In this document: positions 24,391 through 33,541 of the stretch, piece by piece
How positions within the stretch are numbered: position 1 is the stretch's first letter
Layout of the letters: each line of letters starts with the position of its first letter
Origin: Streptomyces sp. HB132
Lineage (GTDB): Bacteria; Actinomycetota; Actinomycetes; Streptomycetales; Streptomycetaceae
Length of the DNA stretch: 64,000 nt
Assembly: GCF_016909575.1 (NCBI RefSeq)
Contig: NZ_JAFBGA010000013.1
Location: 1-64,000 of the forward strand
Reading direction: 5' to 3'
Made by a program: the position numbers and the translations under genes
Notes under the pieces: model-generated
Seen by the model: only the letters and a program-made list of their open reading frames with translations
What the model was told of the DNA's origin: nothing
Database searches by the model: none

Positions 24391-24624
24391 TCAGAGGTGG
24401 ACGACCGGGCAGGTCAGGGTACGCGTGATGCCGTCCACCTGCTGGACCTTGGCGACCACCATGCGGCCGAGCGCGTCGACCGTGTCGGCCTGCGCGCGCA
24501 CCACCACGTCGTAGGGGCCTGTGACGTCCTCTGCCTGGATCACTCCCGGGAGCTTGGCGATGGTCTCGGCGACGATCGACGCCTTGCCCACCTCGGTCTG
24601 GATAAGGATGTACGCCTGTACCAC
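24391..24624 (-). CDS. Stand-alone Lrp/AsnC effector-binding (RAM) domain protein
   Basis: A 77-residue protein that is only the C-terminal alpha-beta sandwich of the Lrp/AsnC family (VQAYILIQTEVGK, GVIQAEDVTGPYDVVV). It has no DNA-binding helix-turn-helix. Such proteins form dimers or octamers that bind amino acids and may modulate full-length Lrp regulators. GTG 24624 lies 4 bases after GGAGG. It is divergent from thiL. Confidence 0.88.
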   Translation of the reverse strand: MVQAYILIQTEVGKASIVAETIAKLPGVIQAEDVTGPYDVVVRAQADTVDALGRMVVAKVQQVDGITRTLTCPVVHL

Positions 24625-24944
24625 GGAACCTCCAGGGCGGCCACGAGGATCATGTGGGGGAAAGGGACGCCACGTTATCGCGTTGCCGCGGGCCGCGGGG
24701 AGACCTACGGGCCGGTTGACGCCCCCAGCGTGGCGTACGCACCACACAAGTTGACGTATCCCTCGACGGTACCGACAGCAGTTCGGGCTCGCGACCGCAA
24801 GCCCACCGGTGCGGAAGGGGGACGGTGATGTCTGCACGTCCCAGGGCCGCCGGCTTCCGTGGGCCGTGCGCCCACGGTCCGGACCTCCGGCCGCTGAAGC
24901 AGCCCGGACGGGTGTCCGGTGCGATAGATGAGAGGTGAGACTCG
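24625..24944. other. Intergenic region between the RAM-domain gene and thiL
   Basis: 320 bases with no convincing gene. It must contain divergent promoters. TTGACG occurs at 24752 on the plus strand without a clear matching -10. I looked for a TPP riboswitch (conserved CUGAGA and flanks) ahead of thiL and saw none. Confidence 0.55.
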
Positions 24945-25916
24945 GTGAAGGGAACCGTGGGCGAGTTGGGGGAGTTCGGGCTCATCAGAGAGCTCACCTC
25001 CCGGCTCACCACCACTCCGGCGGTACGGCTGGGACCCGGCGACGACGCCGCGGTCGTCGCCGCTCCCGACCGCAGGGTCGTGGCCAGTACGGACATCCTG
25101 CTCGAAGGGCGGCACTTCCGCCGCGACTGGTCGACGGCGTACGACGTCGGCCGCAAGGCCGCCGCCCAGAACCTCGCCGACATCGCGGCCATGGGCGCCG
25201 TGCCCACCGCGCTGCTCCTCGGCCTCGTGGTCCCGGCCCACCTCCCGGTCACCTGGGCCGCCGAACTGATGGACGGGCTGCGCGACGAATGCCAGGTCGC
25301 CGGTGCGGCGGTGGTCGGCGGTGACGTCGTCGGCGGCGACACCATCACCGTCGCGATCACCGCACTCGGCGACCTGCGCAACCACGAACCCGTCACCCGT
25401 GGCGGCGCACGGCCCGGCGACATCGTGGCCGTCACCGGCTGGCTCGGCTGGTCCGCTGCCGGATTCGCCGTACTCTCCCGGGGGTTCCGCTCGCCGCGTG
25501 CCTTCGTCGAGGCCCACCGGCGCCCCGAACCGCCGTACCACGCGGGCCCCGCGGCGGCCGGGCTCGGCGCCACGGCCATGACCGACGTCAGCGACGGGCT
25601 CGTGGCCGACCTCGGACACATCGCCGAGGCCAGCAAGGTCCGCATCGACCTGCGGTCCGGGCTCATCGACATCCCCTCGCAGATGTCCGACATCGGACAG
25701 GCCGTCGGGGTCGACCCGCTGCAGTGGGTGCTCACCGGGGGAGAGGACCACGCGATCGTGGCGACTTTCCCGTCCGACGCCAAGCTCCCCGCCCGCTGGA
25801 AGGTCATCGGAGAGGTCCTCAACCCTTCGGCGCTGCCCCAGGTCACCGTCGACGGGGCGCCCTGGACGAGCAAGGGCGGCTGGGACCATTTCGGAACCAT
25901 CGAGGACGCCCAGTAG
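24945..25916 (+). CDS. thiL: Thiamine-monophosphate kinase
   Basis: A 323-residue AIR-synthase-fold kinase. It phosphorylates thiamine monophosphate to thiamine pyrophosphate. Motifs are the N-terminal GEFGLI, the Mg-ATP motif GPGDDAAVV, STDILLEGRHF, NLADIAAMGA and GGDVVGGD. GTG 24945 has a GAGAGGTGAG stretch upstream. thiD follows after 10 bases, so two vitamin B1 kinase steps form an operon. Confidence 0.95.
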   Translation: MKGTVGELGEFGLIRELTSRLTTTPAVRLGPGDDAAVVAAPDRRVVASTDILLEGRHFRRDWSTAYDVGRKAAAQNLADIAAMGAVPTALLLGLVVPAHLPVTWAAELMDGLRDECQVAGAAVVGGDVVGGDTITVAITALGDLRNHEPVTRGGARPGDIVAVTGWLGWSAAGFAVLSRGFRSPRAFVEAHRRPEPPYHAGPAAAGLGATAMTDVSDGLVADLGHIAEASKVRIDLRSGLIDIPSQMSDIGQAVGVDPLQWVLTGGEDHAIVATFPSDAKLPARWKVIGEVLNPSALPQVTVDGAPWTSKGGWDHFGTIEDAQ

Positions 25917-25926
25917 ATTCCGGGGC

Positions 25927-26736
25927 ATGACCGCACCCGCCCCGATACCGCCCCGTGTCCTCACCGTCGCCGGCTCCGACTCCGGCGGCGGTGCGGGCAT
26001 TCAGGCCGACCTGAAGACGATGCTGGCCCTCGGCGTCCACGGGATGAGCGTGCTCACCGCGGTGACGGCCCAGAACTCGCTGGGCGTGCAGGGCGCCTGG
26101 GAGCTTCCGGTGGACGCCGTACGCGCCCAGTACCGCAGCGTCGTCGACGACATCGGCGTCCAGGCGGTGAAGACCGGCATGCTGTCATCGGCCGTGCTCG
26201 TCGACGCCGTCGCGGAACTCCTCGCGGGCACCGGCGTACCCGTCGTCGTCGACCCCGTCGGGGTCTCCAAACACGGGGACGCGCTGCTGGCCACCGAAGC
26301 CCTCGACTCCGTACGCACGAAGCTGCTGCCCGTCGCCACGGTCGCCACCCCGAACCTCGACGAGGTGACCCAGCTCACGGGGGTCACCGTCACCGACGAG
26401 GAGGGGATGCGCCTGGCCGCCGCCGAGATCCTCGGCCACGGACCGCGCTGGGTGGTGATCAAGGGCGGTCATCTCCCGGGCGACGCCGTGGACCTCCTGA
26501 CCGACGGCCGCGAGGAGCACTGGCTGCGCGCACCGAGGCACGACAACCGGCACACCCACGGCACCGGCTGCACCCTGGCCTCCGCGATCGCGTGCGGACT
26601 CGCCCGCGGCCAGAACGTCCCCGCCGCGGTGCGGGGCGCGAAGGAGTACGTCACCGGCGCGATCAGGGCCGGCTTCGCGCTGGGAAGCGGCATCGGCCCC
26701 GTCGACCATGGCTGGCTCTCCCGCGCTGCCCGGTGA
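25927..26736 (+). CDS. thiD: Hydroxymethylpyrimidine/phosphomethylpyrimidine kinase
   Basis: A 269-residue ribokinase-fold enzyme performing both phosphorylations of the HMP moiety of thiamine. The substrate motif AGSDSGGGAGIQADLKT is near the N-terminus and the anion-hole/catalytic motif HGTGCTLASAIA near residue 212. It ends at a classic terminator. Confidence 0.95.
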   Translation: MTAPAPIPPRVLTVAGSDSGGGAGIQADLKTMLALGVHGMSVLTAVTAQNSLGVQGAWELPVDAVRAQYRSVVDDIGVQAVKTGMLSSAVLVDAVAELLAGTGVPVVVDPVGVSKHGDALLATEALDSVRTKLLPVATVATPNLDEVTQLTGVTVTDEEGMRLAAAEILGHGPRWVVIKGGHLPGDAVDLLTDGREEHWLRAPRHDNRHTHGTGCTLASAIACGLARGQNVPAAVRGAKEYVTGAIRAGFALGSGIGPVDHGWLSRAAR

Positions 26737-26744
26737 AGCACAGC

Positions 26745-26778
26745 AAAAAGCCGGTCCACCGAGGTGGACCGGCTTTTT
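26745..26778. terminator. Rho-independent terminator after thiD
   Basis: A 16-bp stem (26745-26760 with 26763-26778) with an A5 run on one side and a T5 run on the other. It therefore works for both thiD and the convergent rpmB. Confidence 0.92.
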
Positions 26779-26811
26779 GGGCAACCGGAAGGCTGCGCTA
26801 CGACGGGGACG

Positions 26812-26997
26812 TCAGCGCGCGACCTTGCCGGCCTTGATGCACGAGGTGCAGACGTTGAGCCGCTTCGGCGTCCGCCCGACCACGGCACGCACGCGCTGGA
26901 TGTTGGGATTCCAGCGACGGGACGTACGGCGGTGCGAGTGCGAAATGCTGTTGCCGAAGCTCGGCCCCTTGCCGCAAACGTCGCAGTTGGCAGCCAC
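26812..26997 (-). CDS. rpmB: 50S ribosomal protein L28 (zinc-binding form)
   Basis: A 61-residue L28 with four zinc-ligand cysteines: Cys5/Cys8 (CDVC) and Cys50/Cys53 (CTSC), so it is the zinc-containing C+ type. Streptomyces typically also has a cysteine-free paralogue controlled by Zur elsewhere. It is divergent from the DAK2 gene. A perfect 18-bp palindrome lies 36-53 bases upstream of the start. Confidence 0.96.
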   Translation of the reverse strand: MAANCDVCGKGPSFGNSISHSHRRTSRRWNPNIQRVRAVVGRTPKRLNVCTSCIKAGKVAR

Positions 26998-27032
26998 GGG
27001 TCACTCCAAAACTTCAGATGCACTTACAGTGA

Positions 27033-27050
27033 ATTCCGGCGCGCCGGAAT
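27033..27050. promoter_or_regulatory. Perfect 18-bp palindrome upstream of rpmB
   Basis: ATTCCGGCGCGCCGGAAT, every position pairing. It lies in the rpmB/DAK2-gene divergent intergenic region. The sequence does not resemble the Zur consensus I know. It could be a regulator site or a 5'-leader hairpin of the rpmB mRNA. Confidence 0.6.
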
Positions 27051-27253
27051 CATTTTACTGAAGTGGCGGTACCGGAGGAATGTCCCGACTCTCGTCGGGC
27101 AACCGAAGCAGCATACAACGGCTGCGTCGGAGATACGAAACTACCACGGCACCCCGGGCACTCCGCCCCGCACCTCCGCCCGCCGGACCCGCGCACGACG
27201 GCTACCCTGCGGTGCAGCCAGCCCCCCACGGCCGTCCCCAAGGAGGACCACCG

Positions 27254-28876
27254 GTGCCGCAGTCCCCCGACGATCTCGACGCCGTCGCGGTGCGCACCTG
27301 GTGCTCACTGGCCCTGGAGACCCTCGGCCGGGAGCGCGAGGCCATCGACGCCATCAACGTCTACCCGGTCGCGGACGGGGACACCGGAACCAACCTGTAC
27401 CTCACCGTCGAGTCGGCGGCCGCAGCCGTCGAAGCGGTCTTCGCCGCCCACGAGACGGGCTCCACCACGCCCGATCCCGCCGACGCCGTACGGGCCATGG
27501 CGCACGGCGCGCTGATCGGCGCGCGAGGCAACTCCGGCACCATCCTGGCCCAGTTGCTGCGCGGCATGGCTTCGGTGCTGTCCGAGTCGGGTGACGCGCA
27601 TCACCTGCGGGTCGCACTGGCGGAGGCGGCCGCCGCGGCACGGCTGGCCGTCGCCCACCCCGTCGAGGGCACGGTGCTCACCGTCGCCACCGCCGCCGCC
27701 GAGGCGGCCGGGGCCACGGACGGCGGCGCCCGCCTCGAGGACGTGGTCGAGGCGGCGTACGAAGGGGCACGGGCAGCCCTGGCCGCCACCCCCGGCCAGC
27801 TCGCCGTCCTCGGGCGGGCGGGCGTCGTGGACGCCGGCGGGCAGGGCCTGGTGACCGTGCTCGGAGCGCTGCTGGAAGCGGTCGGCGGACAGGCGCGGGA
27901 GCGCGCCGTCCTGCCCGCCCCCGACCTCCTGCCCCTGACCGGCGACTGCGCGGACGCGGACCCGGAGGGCGGCCCGGCCTTCGAGGTCATCTACCTGCTG
28001 GAAGCCTCCGACGAGGCGGTCGCCCGGCTGCGGAGCCGGCTGGACGCCCTGGGGGAGTCCCTCGTCGTGGTCGGCGGCGACGGCCTGTGGAACGTCCACG
28101 TCCATGTCGACGACGCGGGTGCGGCCGTCGAGGCCGGGGTCGAGGCCGGCCGGCCCTACCGGATCCGGATCACCCACTTCGCCGCCGACCGGGGCTCCGC
28201 CCACCGGGAACCCGTCCAGCGCGCGGTCGTCGTGGTGGTCCCCGGCGACGGACTCTCCGGACTGTGCGCCGAGGCCGGGGCGACCACCGTGCTGGCCCGC
28301 CCCGGGGAGCCGCCCGCCAGCGGCGAACTCGTCGACGCCATCCGCCGGGCCCACGCCCGCGAAGTGGTCCTGCTGCCCAATGACGCCCAGTTGCGCCACA
28401 CCGCCGCCGCGGCAGCCGAACAGGCCAGGACCGAAGGCATCCGCGTCGCCCTGGTCCCCACCCGTGCCGCGGTCCAGGGCATCGCCGCGCTCGCCGTCCA
28501 CGAACCCGGCCGCAGTTTCGACGAGGACGTCGTGGCGATGACATCGGCGGCCGGCGCCACCCGGTACGCCGAACTGGCGGTCGCCGAGAGGCAGTCGTGG
28601 ACCATGGCGGGCATCTGCCAGGCCGGCGACATCCTCGGCCTGATCGACGGGGACGTCGCAGTCATCGGTGAGGACGTCCCCGGCACGGCCCGCACGGTCC
28701 TGGACCGCATGCTGTCGGCGGGCGGCGAACTCGTCACCCTGATCCTGGGGGAGGACGTACCCGACGCCCTGGCCGACGAGCTGGGCGCGCACGTCCGCGA
28801 GGGCTACCTCGCCGTCGACACGGTCGTCTACCGGGGCGGTCACCAGGCGGCGCCCCTGCTGATCGGCGTCGAGTGA
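27254..28876 (+). CDS. DAK2-domain (FakA-like) kinase protein
   Basis: A 540-residue protein. The N-terminal DAK2 nucleotide-binding domain has NVYPVADGDTGTN (residues 35-47, metal-binding Asp) and ARGNSGTILAQLLRG. A FakA-like middle and C-terminal region follows (YLLEASDEAVARLRSRLD; TLILGEDVPD). Family members phosphorylate fatty acids bound to FakB proteins or, in older annotation, dihydroxyacetone. No FakB is seen nearby, so the substrate is unknown. GTG 27254 has AAGGAGGA 6 bases upstream. It is first in a long plus-strand run and lies directly before recG, the usual bacterial order. Confidence 0.85.
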   Translation: MPQSPDDLDAVAVRTWCSLALETLGREREAIDAINVYPVADGDTGTNLYLTVESAAAAVEAVFAAHETGSTTPDPADAVRAMAHGALIGARGNSGTILAQLLRGMASVLSESGDAHHLRVALAEAAAAARLAVAHPVEGTVLTVATAAAEAAGATDGGARLEDVVEAAYEGARAALAATPGQLAVLGRAGVVDAGGQGLVTVLGALLEAVGGQARERAVLPAPDLLPLTGDCADADPEGGPAFEVIYLLEASDEAVARLRSRLDALGESLVVVGGDGLWNVHVHVDDAGAAVEAGVEAGRPYRIRITHFAADRGSAHREPVQRAVVVVVPGDGLSGLCAEAGATTVLARPGEPPASGELVDAIRRAHAREVVLLPNDAQLRHTAAAAAEQARTEGIRVALVPTRAAVQGIAALAVHEPGRSFDEDVVAMTSAAGATRYAELAVAERQSWTMAGICQAGDILGLIDGDVAVIGEDVPGTARTVLDRMLSAGGELVTLILGEDVPDALADELGAHVREGYLAVDTVVYRGGHQAAPLLIGVE

Positions 28877-28925
28877 CACGTCGCCGCGCTGCGTCCTGCG
28901 ACGCCTGTCAGTGACGTGGTGTGCA

Positions 28926-31145
28926 ATGGACCACGTGTCCGCTTTCGATGAACCCCTGAAGAAGCTGCTCGGCGGAGCCACCGCGAAGGTGATGGCCGAA
29001 CACCTCGACCTGCACACGGTCGGTGATCTGCTGCACCACTACCCGCGGCGCTACGAGGAGCGGGGCCGTCTCACGGCGCTCACCGAGCTCCCGCTGGACG
29101 AGCACGTGACGGTCGTGGCACAGGTCGCCGACGCGCGGATCATCATGTTCAACAACGGCCGGGGCAAACGGCTGGAGGTCACCCTCACCGACGGGAGCGG
29201 CAGGCTCCAGCTGGTCTTCTTCGGCCACGGCGTCCACAAGCCGCACAAGGAACTGCTTCCGGGGCGGCGCGCGATGTTCGCGGGCAAGGCCTCCGTGTTC
29301 AACCGGAAGATGCAGCTCGCCCATCCCACCTACCAACTCCTCGACGCGCAGGACGAGAGCGAGGCGACCGACGCCGTCGACGCCTTCGCGGGACAGCTGC
29401 TGCCGATCTACCCGGCCTGCAAGCAGCTCGACTCCTGGCGGATCGCCAAGGCCGTCGACACGGTCCTGCCCAGCGCGCGGGAGGCGGTGGACCCGCTGCC
29501 TCCCGCGCTGCGCGAAGGGCGTGGCTTCGTCCCCCTGCCCGAGGCGCTGCTCCGGATCCACCGGCCGCAGACCAAGGCGGACATCGCCTCCGCCCGGGAC
29601 AGACTGCGCTGGGACGAGGCATTCGTCCTCCAGGTCGCGCTCGCCCGCCGCCGGTACGCCGACACCCAGCTCCCCGCAGTGGCACGAGGGCCCGTCCCCG
29701 GCGGTCTGCTGGACGCCTTCGACGCCACACTCCCCTTCACCCTCACCGAGGGCCAGCAGAAGGTCACCGAGGAGATCTTCGGCGCCCTCGCGACGGAACA
29801 CCCCATGCACCGGCTGCTCCAGGGCGAGGTCGGGTCCGGCAAGACACTCGTCGCGCTGCGGGCCATGCTCAGGGTCGTCGACGCGGGCGGTCAGGCGGCG
29901 ATGCTCGCGCCCACCGAGGTGCTGGCCCAGCAGCACCACCGGTCGATCACCGAGATGATGGGCGAGCTCGCCGAGGGAGGAATGCTCGGAGGCTCCGACC
30001 TGGGCACGAAGGTCGTCCTGCTCACCGGCTCGATGGGCGTCGCGGCCCGCCGGAAGGCACTCCTCGACCTCGTCACGGGGGAGGCCGGGATCGTCATCGG
30101 CACCCACGCGCTGATCGAGGACAAGGTGCAGTTCCACGATCTCGGTCTGGTCGTCGTCGACGAACAGCACCGCTTCGGCGTGGAACAGCGCGACGCGCTG
30201 CGTTCCAAGGGGAAGCAGCCGCCGCACCTGCTCGTCATGACGGCCACACCCATTCCCCGCACGGTCGCGATGACCGTCTTCGGGGACCTGGAGACCTCCG
30301 TCCTGGACCAGCTCCCGGCCGGCCGGTCGCCCATCGCCAGTCATGTCGTACCCGCCAAGGACAAGCCCCACTTCCTCAGCCGCGCCTGGGAACGCGTACG
30401 CGAGGAGGTGGAGAACGGCCACCAGGCGTACGTGGTCTGCCCCCGCATCGGGGACGACGCCGACGAGGAGGGCGACAAGAAGGGGAAGGCTCCGAAGAAG
30501 CAGGCCGCCCCCGAGGACGACGCGGAGAAGCGCCCGCCGCTCGCGGTGCTGGAGATCGCCGACCAGCTCCGCAAGGGCGCGCTCACCGGCCTCCGGATCG
30601 AGGTGCTGCACGGGAGGATGCACCCCGACGACAAGGACGACGTCATGCGCCGGTTCGCCGCCGGTCGGGCCGACGTCCTGGTCGCCACCACGGTCATCGA
30701 GGTCGGGGTGAACGTCCCCAACGCCACCGCGATGGTGATCATGGACGCCGACCGCTTCGGGGTGTCCCAGCTGCACCAGCTCCGCGGCCGGGTCGGCCGT
30801 GGCAGCGCCCCCGGCCTCTGCCTGCTCGTCAGCGAGGCCCACGAGGCGAGCCCCGCCCGGGCCAGACTCTCCGCCGTCGCGGCCACCCTCGACGGCTTCG
30901 AGCTGTCCCGCATCGACCTCGAACAGCGTCGGGAGGGCGATGTCCTCGGCCAGGCGCAGTCCGGTGTCCGCTCCTCCCTGCGCGTGCTCAGCGTCATCGA
31001 CGACGAGGAGGTCATCGCGGCGGCCCGCGAGGAGGCCGTCCGCGTCGTGGCCGACGATCCCGGGCTCGAGCGGCTGCCGGAGCTGCGCACCGCGCTGGAC
31101 GCCCTGCTCGACAAGGACCGGGAGGAGTACCTCGACAAGGGGTGA
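28926..31145 (+). CDS. recG: ATP-dependent DNA helicase RecG
   Basis: A 739-residue superfamily 2 helicase that remodels stalled forks and Holliday junctions. The N-terminal wedge/OB region has LLHHYPRRYEERG, Walker A is GEVGSGKT (residues 300-307), the DExH box is VVDEQHRFG (~410), and motif VI is QLRGRVGRG. A K/E/A-rich stretch at residues ~510-538 (GDKKGKAPKKQAAPEDD) is a charged insertion in the helicase C-half, common in actinobacterial RecG. ATG 28926 is chosen over GTG 28911 by fit to the family start; neither has a good ribosome site. Confidence 0.95.
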   Translation: MDHVSAFDEPLKKLLGGATAKVMAEHLDLHTVGDLLHHYPRRYEERGRLTALTELPLDEHVTVVAQVADARIIMFNNGRGKRLEVTLTDGSGRLQLVFFGHGVHKPHKELLPGRRAMFAGKASVFNRKMQLAHPTYQLLDAQDESEATDAVDAFAGQLLPIYPACKQLDSWRIAKAVDTVLPSAREAVDPLPPALREGRGFVPLPEALLRIHRPQTKADIASARDRLRWDEAFVLQVALARRRYADTQLPAVARGPVPGGLLDAFDATLPFTLTEGQQKVTEEIFGALATEHPMHRLLQGEVGSGKTLVALRAMLRVVDAGGQAAMLAPTEVLAQQHHRSITEMMGELAEGGMLGGSDLGTKVVLLTGSMGVAARRKALLDLVTGEAGIVIGTHALIEDKVQFHDLGLVVVDEQHRFGVEQRDALRSKGKQPPHLLVMTATPIPRTVAMTVFGDLETSVLDQLPAGRSPIASHVVPAKDKPHFLSRAWERVREEVENGHQAYVVCPRIGDDADEEGDKKGKAPKKQAAPEDDAEKRPPLAVLEIADQLRKGALTGLRIEVLHGRMHPDDKDDVMRRFAAGRADVLVATTVIEVGVNVPNATAMVIMDADRFGVSQLHQLRGRVGRGSAPGLCLLVSEAHEASPARARLSAVAATLDGFELSRIDLEQRREGDVLGQAQSGVRSSLRVLSVIDDEEVIAAAREEAVRVVADDPGLERLPELRTALDALLDKDREEYLDKG

Positions 31146-31234
31146 CCGGGCGGATCCCCGGTGACGCCATATCGTGGGGAGCACGGCACACGTTCCGCCC
31201 GGTGTGCCGCCCGCGACCCGAGGAACGAAAGCCC

Positions 31235-31819
31235 ATGACCCGCGTGATCGCCGGCTCGGCCGGCGGACGCCGCCTGGCCGTCCCGCCCGGCACCGGCACC
31301 CGCCCCACCTCCGACCGTGCGCGCGAGGCCCTGTTCTCCACCTGGGAAGCGCTCCTGGGGACGCTCGACGGCATCCGTGTCGCCGACCTGTACGCGGGCT
31401 CCGGCGCGGTGGGTCTTGAGGCACTCTCCCGCGGAGCGGCCCACGCCCTGCTCGTGGAGGCCGACGCCAAGGCCGCCCGTACCGTCCGCGACAACATCCG
31501 GACCCTCGGTCTGCCCGGCGCCGAATTCCGCGTGGGCAAAGCAGAACAGATCGTGACGGGACCGGCACCCTCCGAACCGTACGACGTGGTCTTCCTCGAT
31601 CCGCCGTACGCCGTGACCGACGGCGATCTTGGGGAGATCCTCCTCACACTCCGTGCTCAGGGGTGGCTCACGGGCGATGCTCTCGTCACGGTGGAACGGA
31701 GCACCAGGGGCGGCGAATTCAACTGGCCCGACGGATTCGAACCACAGCGGGCACGCCGCTACGGCGAGGCCACGTTCTGGTACGGTCGCGCCGCCTCTAC
31801 GTGCGAAGACGCACGATGA
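31235..31819 (+). CDS. rsmD: 16S rRNA (guanine966-N2)-methyltransferase RsmD
   Basis: A 194-residue SAM-dependent methyltransferase. The N-terminal TRVIAGSAGGRRLAVP and TRPTSDRAREALFS are characteristic. The SAM motif is DLYAGSGAVGLEAL and the catalytic motif is DPPY (~122). It modifies G966 in 16S rRNA. ATG 31235 follows a GAGGAA site. Its TGA overlaps a possible coaD ATG (ATGA at 31816), showing tight coupling with coaD as in many bacteria. Confidence 0.93.
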   Translation: MTRVIAGSAGGRRLAVPPGTGTRPTSDRAREALFSTWEALLGTLDGIRVADLYAGSGAVGLEALSRGAAHALLVEADAKAARTVRDNIRTLGLPGAEFRVGKAEQIVTGPAPSEPYDVVFLDPPYAVTDGDLGEILLTLRAQGWLTGDALVTVERSTRGGEFNWPDGFEPQRARRYGEATFWYGRAASTCEDAR

Positions 31820-31845
31820 CCGCACCGGAGAGCGAGGGGATCACG

Positions 31846-32325
31846 TTGCGCCGCGCCGTCTGTCCGGGGTCGTTCGACCCCATCACCAACGGACATCTCG
31901 ACATCATCGGACGAGCTTCGAAGCTGTACGACGTCGTGCACGTCGCCGTGATGATCAACCAGTCCAAGAAGGGTCTGTTCACGGTCGACGAGCGGATCGA
32001 GATGATCCGTGAGGTCACCGCAGACTTCGGCAACGTCGAGGTCGAGTCCTTCCACGGTCTGCTCGTCGACTTCTGCAAGCAGCGCGACATCCCGGCGATC
32101 GTGAAGGGCCTGCGGGCCGTCAGCGACTTCGACTACGAGCTGCAGATGGCCCAGATGAACAACGGCCTCTCCGGGGTCGAGACGCTCTTCGTGCCGACGA
32201 ACCCGACCTACAGCTTCCTGTCGTCCTCCCTGGTCAAGGAGGTCGCGACCTGGGGCGGTGACGTGGCGCACCTGCTGCCGCCGACGGTCCACGACGCCCT
32301 CGTGGACCGTCTCGGCCAGAAGTGA
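31846..32325 (+). CDS. coaD: Phosphopantetheine adenylyltransferase
   Basis: A 159-residue CoaD making dephospho-CoA from 4'-phosphopantetheine and ATP. The PGSFDPITNGHLD motif contains the TxGH nucleotidyltransferase signature (His17). Near the C-terminus SSSLVKEVA matches the family. The TTG at 31846 gives exactly the common 159-residue length and has GAGGGG 6 bases upstream. An ATG at 31816 overlapping the rsmD stop would add 10 residues and is a real alternative. Confidence 0.94.
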   Translation: MRRAVCPGSFDPITNGHLDIIGRASKLYDVVHVAVMINQSKKGLFTVDERIEMIREVTADFGNVEVESFHGLLVDFCKQRDIPAIVKGLRAVSDFDYELQMAQMNNGLSGVETLFVPTNPTYSFLSSSLVKEVATWGGDVAHLLPPTVHDALVDRLGQK

Positions 32326-32422
32326 GGCGCTGACCGTCCGTCACCAGGTGTCGGACGGGAGGCGACTGGCCTTACAGTCGTCCCGTCCGTCTCCAACAGC
32401 AGCAGAGAGTGGCGAGCACACG

Positions 32423-33541
32423 GTGGACGTGCAGAAGAAGCTCGACGAGATCGTCGAAACGGTCGGGAACGCCCGGTCCATGCCCATGTCGGCGTCCTGT
32501 GTGGTCAACCGGGCCGAACTGCTCGCGATGCTCGAAGAGGTGCGCGAGGCCCTGCCCGGCTCGCTCGCCCACGCCGAAGAGCTGATCGGCGGCCGTGAGC
32601 AGCTCGTCGAGCAGGCCAGGCAGGAGGCGGAGCGGATCGTCGAGTCGGCACGCGCGGAGCGCGGCTCCCTCATCTCCGGCACCGAGGTCGCCCAGCGCTC
32701 CCAGGCCGAGGCGGACCGGATCCTGTCCGACGCCCGCAGGGAGGCCGACGAGGTCCGCGGCGAGGCGGACGAGTACGTCGACAGCAAGCTCGCCAACTTC
32801 GAGGTCGTCCTCACCAAGACCATCGGCTCCGTCGACCGGGGCCGCGAGAAGCTCCTGGGCCGCAGCGAGGGCATCGACGAGCAGGGCTACCAGGACCCCG
32901 ACTTCGCCGAGGCACCCGAGCGCAGCGCCGACCCGGAGACGCTCCGCAGGCGCGCCGACGAATACGTGGACACCAAGCTCGGCGCCTTCGAGGCGGTGCT
33001 GGCCAAGACCCTGGAGGCCGTCGGCCGGGGCCGCCAGAAGCTGCACGGCCGGGTCGCCACCGACGACCTCGGCGCGCACATGGCGGCCCAGGACGCCGCC
33101 GGCGGCGGCCGGCACACCAGCGACGAGGACCACTGGGCCGGCCTGGCGGAGCTCGCCACCCCAGAGCCGCGGCAGGCGGCCCAGCAGCACTCGTACGCCG
33201 AGCCCGTTCAGCCGGACTACGCGCCGGCGGCCGGTTACACGGACCCCGCGCAGCCCGGCTTCCCGGCCCAGGCCGAGCCGCAGTACGCGCAGACGTACGG
33301 CTACCAGGACCAGCAGCTCCAGGACGGTTCCTACGCCGCCTACCAGCAGCAGCCCGATCCGTACGCCTACCAGCAGCAGGCGTACGACCCGAACCAGCAG
33401 CAGAACCAGCAGGAGTACGGCTGGCCGCAGCAGGGCCAGGTTCCGGCGCAGCAGGGTGAGAGCGCGCTCGACGAGACCAGCCTCTTCGACACCAGCATGA
33501 TCGACCTGGAACAGCTGCGCCGCTACGAACAGGGCCGCTGA
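32423..33541 (+). CDS. DivIVA-like coiled-coil cell-division protein
   Basis: A 372-residue protein. Residues ~1-45 are a conserved head (VDVQKKLDEIVETV; MPMSASCVVNRAELLAMLEEV). A long charged coiled coil (~50-110, EQLVEQARQEAERIVESARAE) leads to two copies of an ADEYVDxKL segment (~115-155 and ~180-220), each followed by VxRGRxKLxGR. From ~250 on the tail is Gln/Tyr/Pro-rich, prion-like, ending in DLEQLRRYEQGR. It resembles DivIVA/cell-division-initiation proteins of actinomycetes but is not the canonical polar DivIVA, which sits beside fts genes. GTG 32423 is the start. The function is unproven. Confidence 0.8.
   Translation: MDVQKKLDEIVETVGNARSMPMSASCVVNRAELLAMLEEVREALPGSLAHAEELIGGREQLVEQARQEAERIVESARAERGSLISGTEVAQRSQAEADRILSDARREADEVRGEADEYVDSKLANFEVVLTKTIGSVDRGREKLLGRSEGIDEQGYQDPDFAEAPERSADPETLRRRADEYVDTKLGAFEAVLAKTLEAVGRGRQKLHGRVATDDLGAHMAAQDAAGGGRHTSDEDHWAGLAELATPEPRQAAQQHSYAEPVQPDYAPAAGYTDPAQPGFPAQAEPQYAQTYGYQDQQLQDGSYAAYQQQPDPYAYQQQAYDPNQQQNQQEYGWPQQGQVPAQQGESALDETSLFDTSMIDLEQLRRYEQGR

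Noticed and set aside
24625..24944. TPP riboswitch upstream of thiL
   Set aside because: No CUGAGA core or paired helices are visible; thiL-thiD are kinase genes that often lack the switch.
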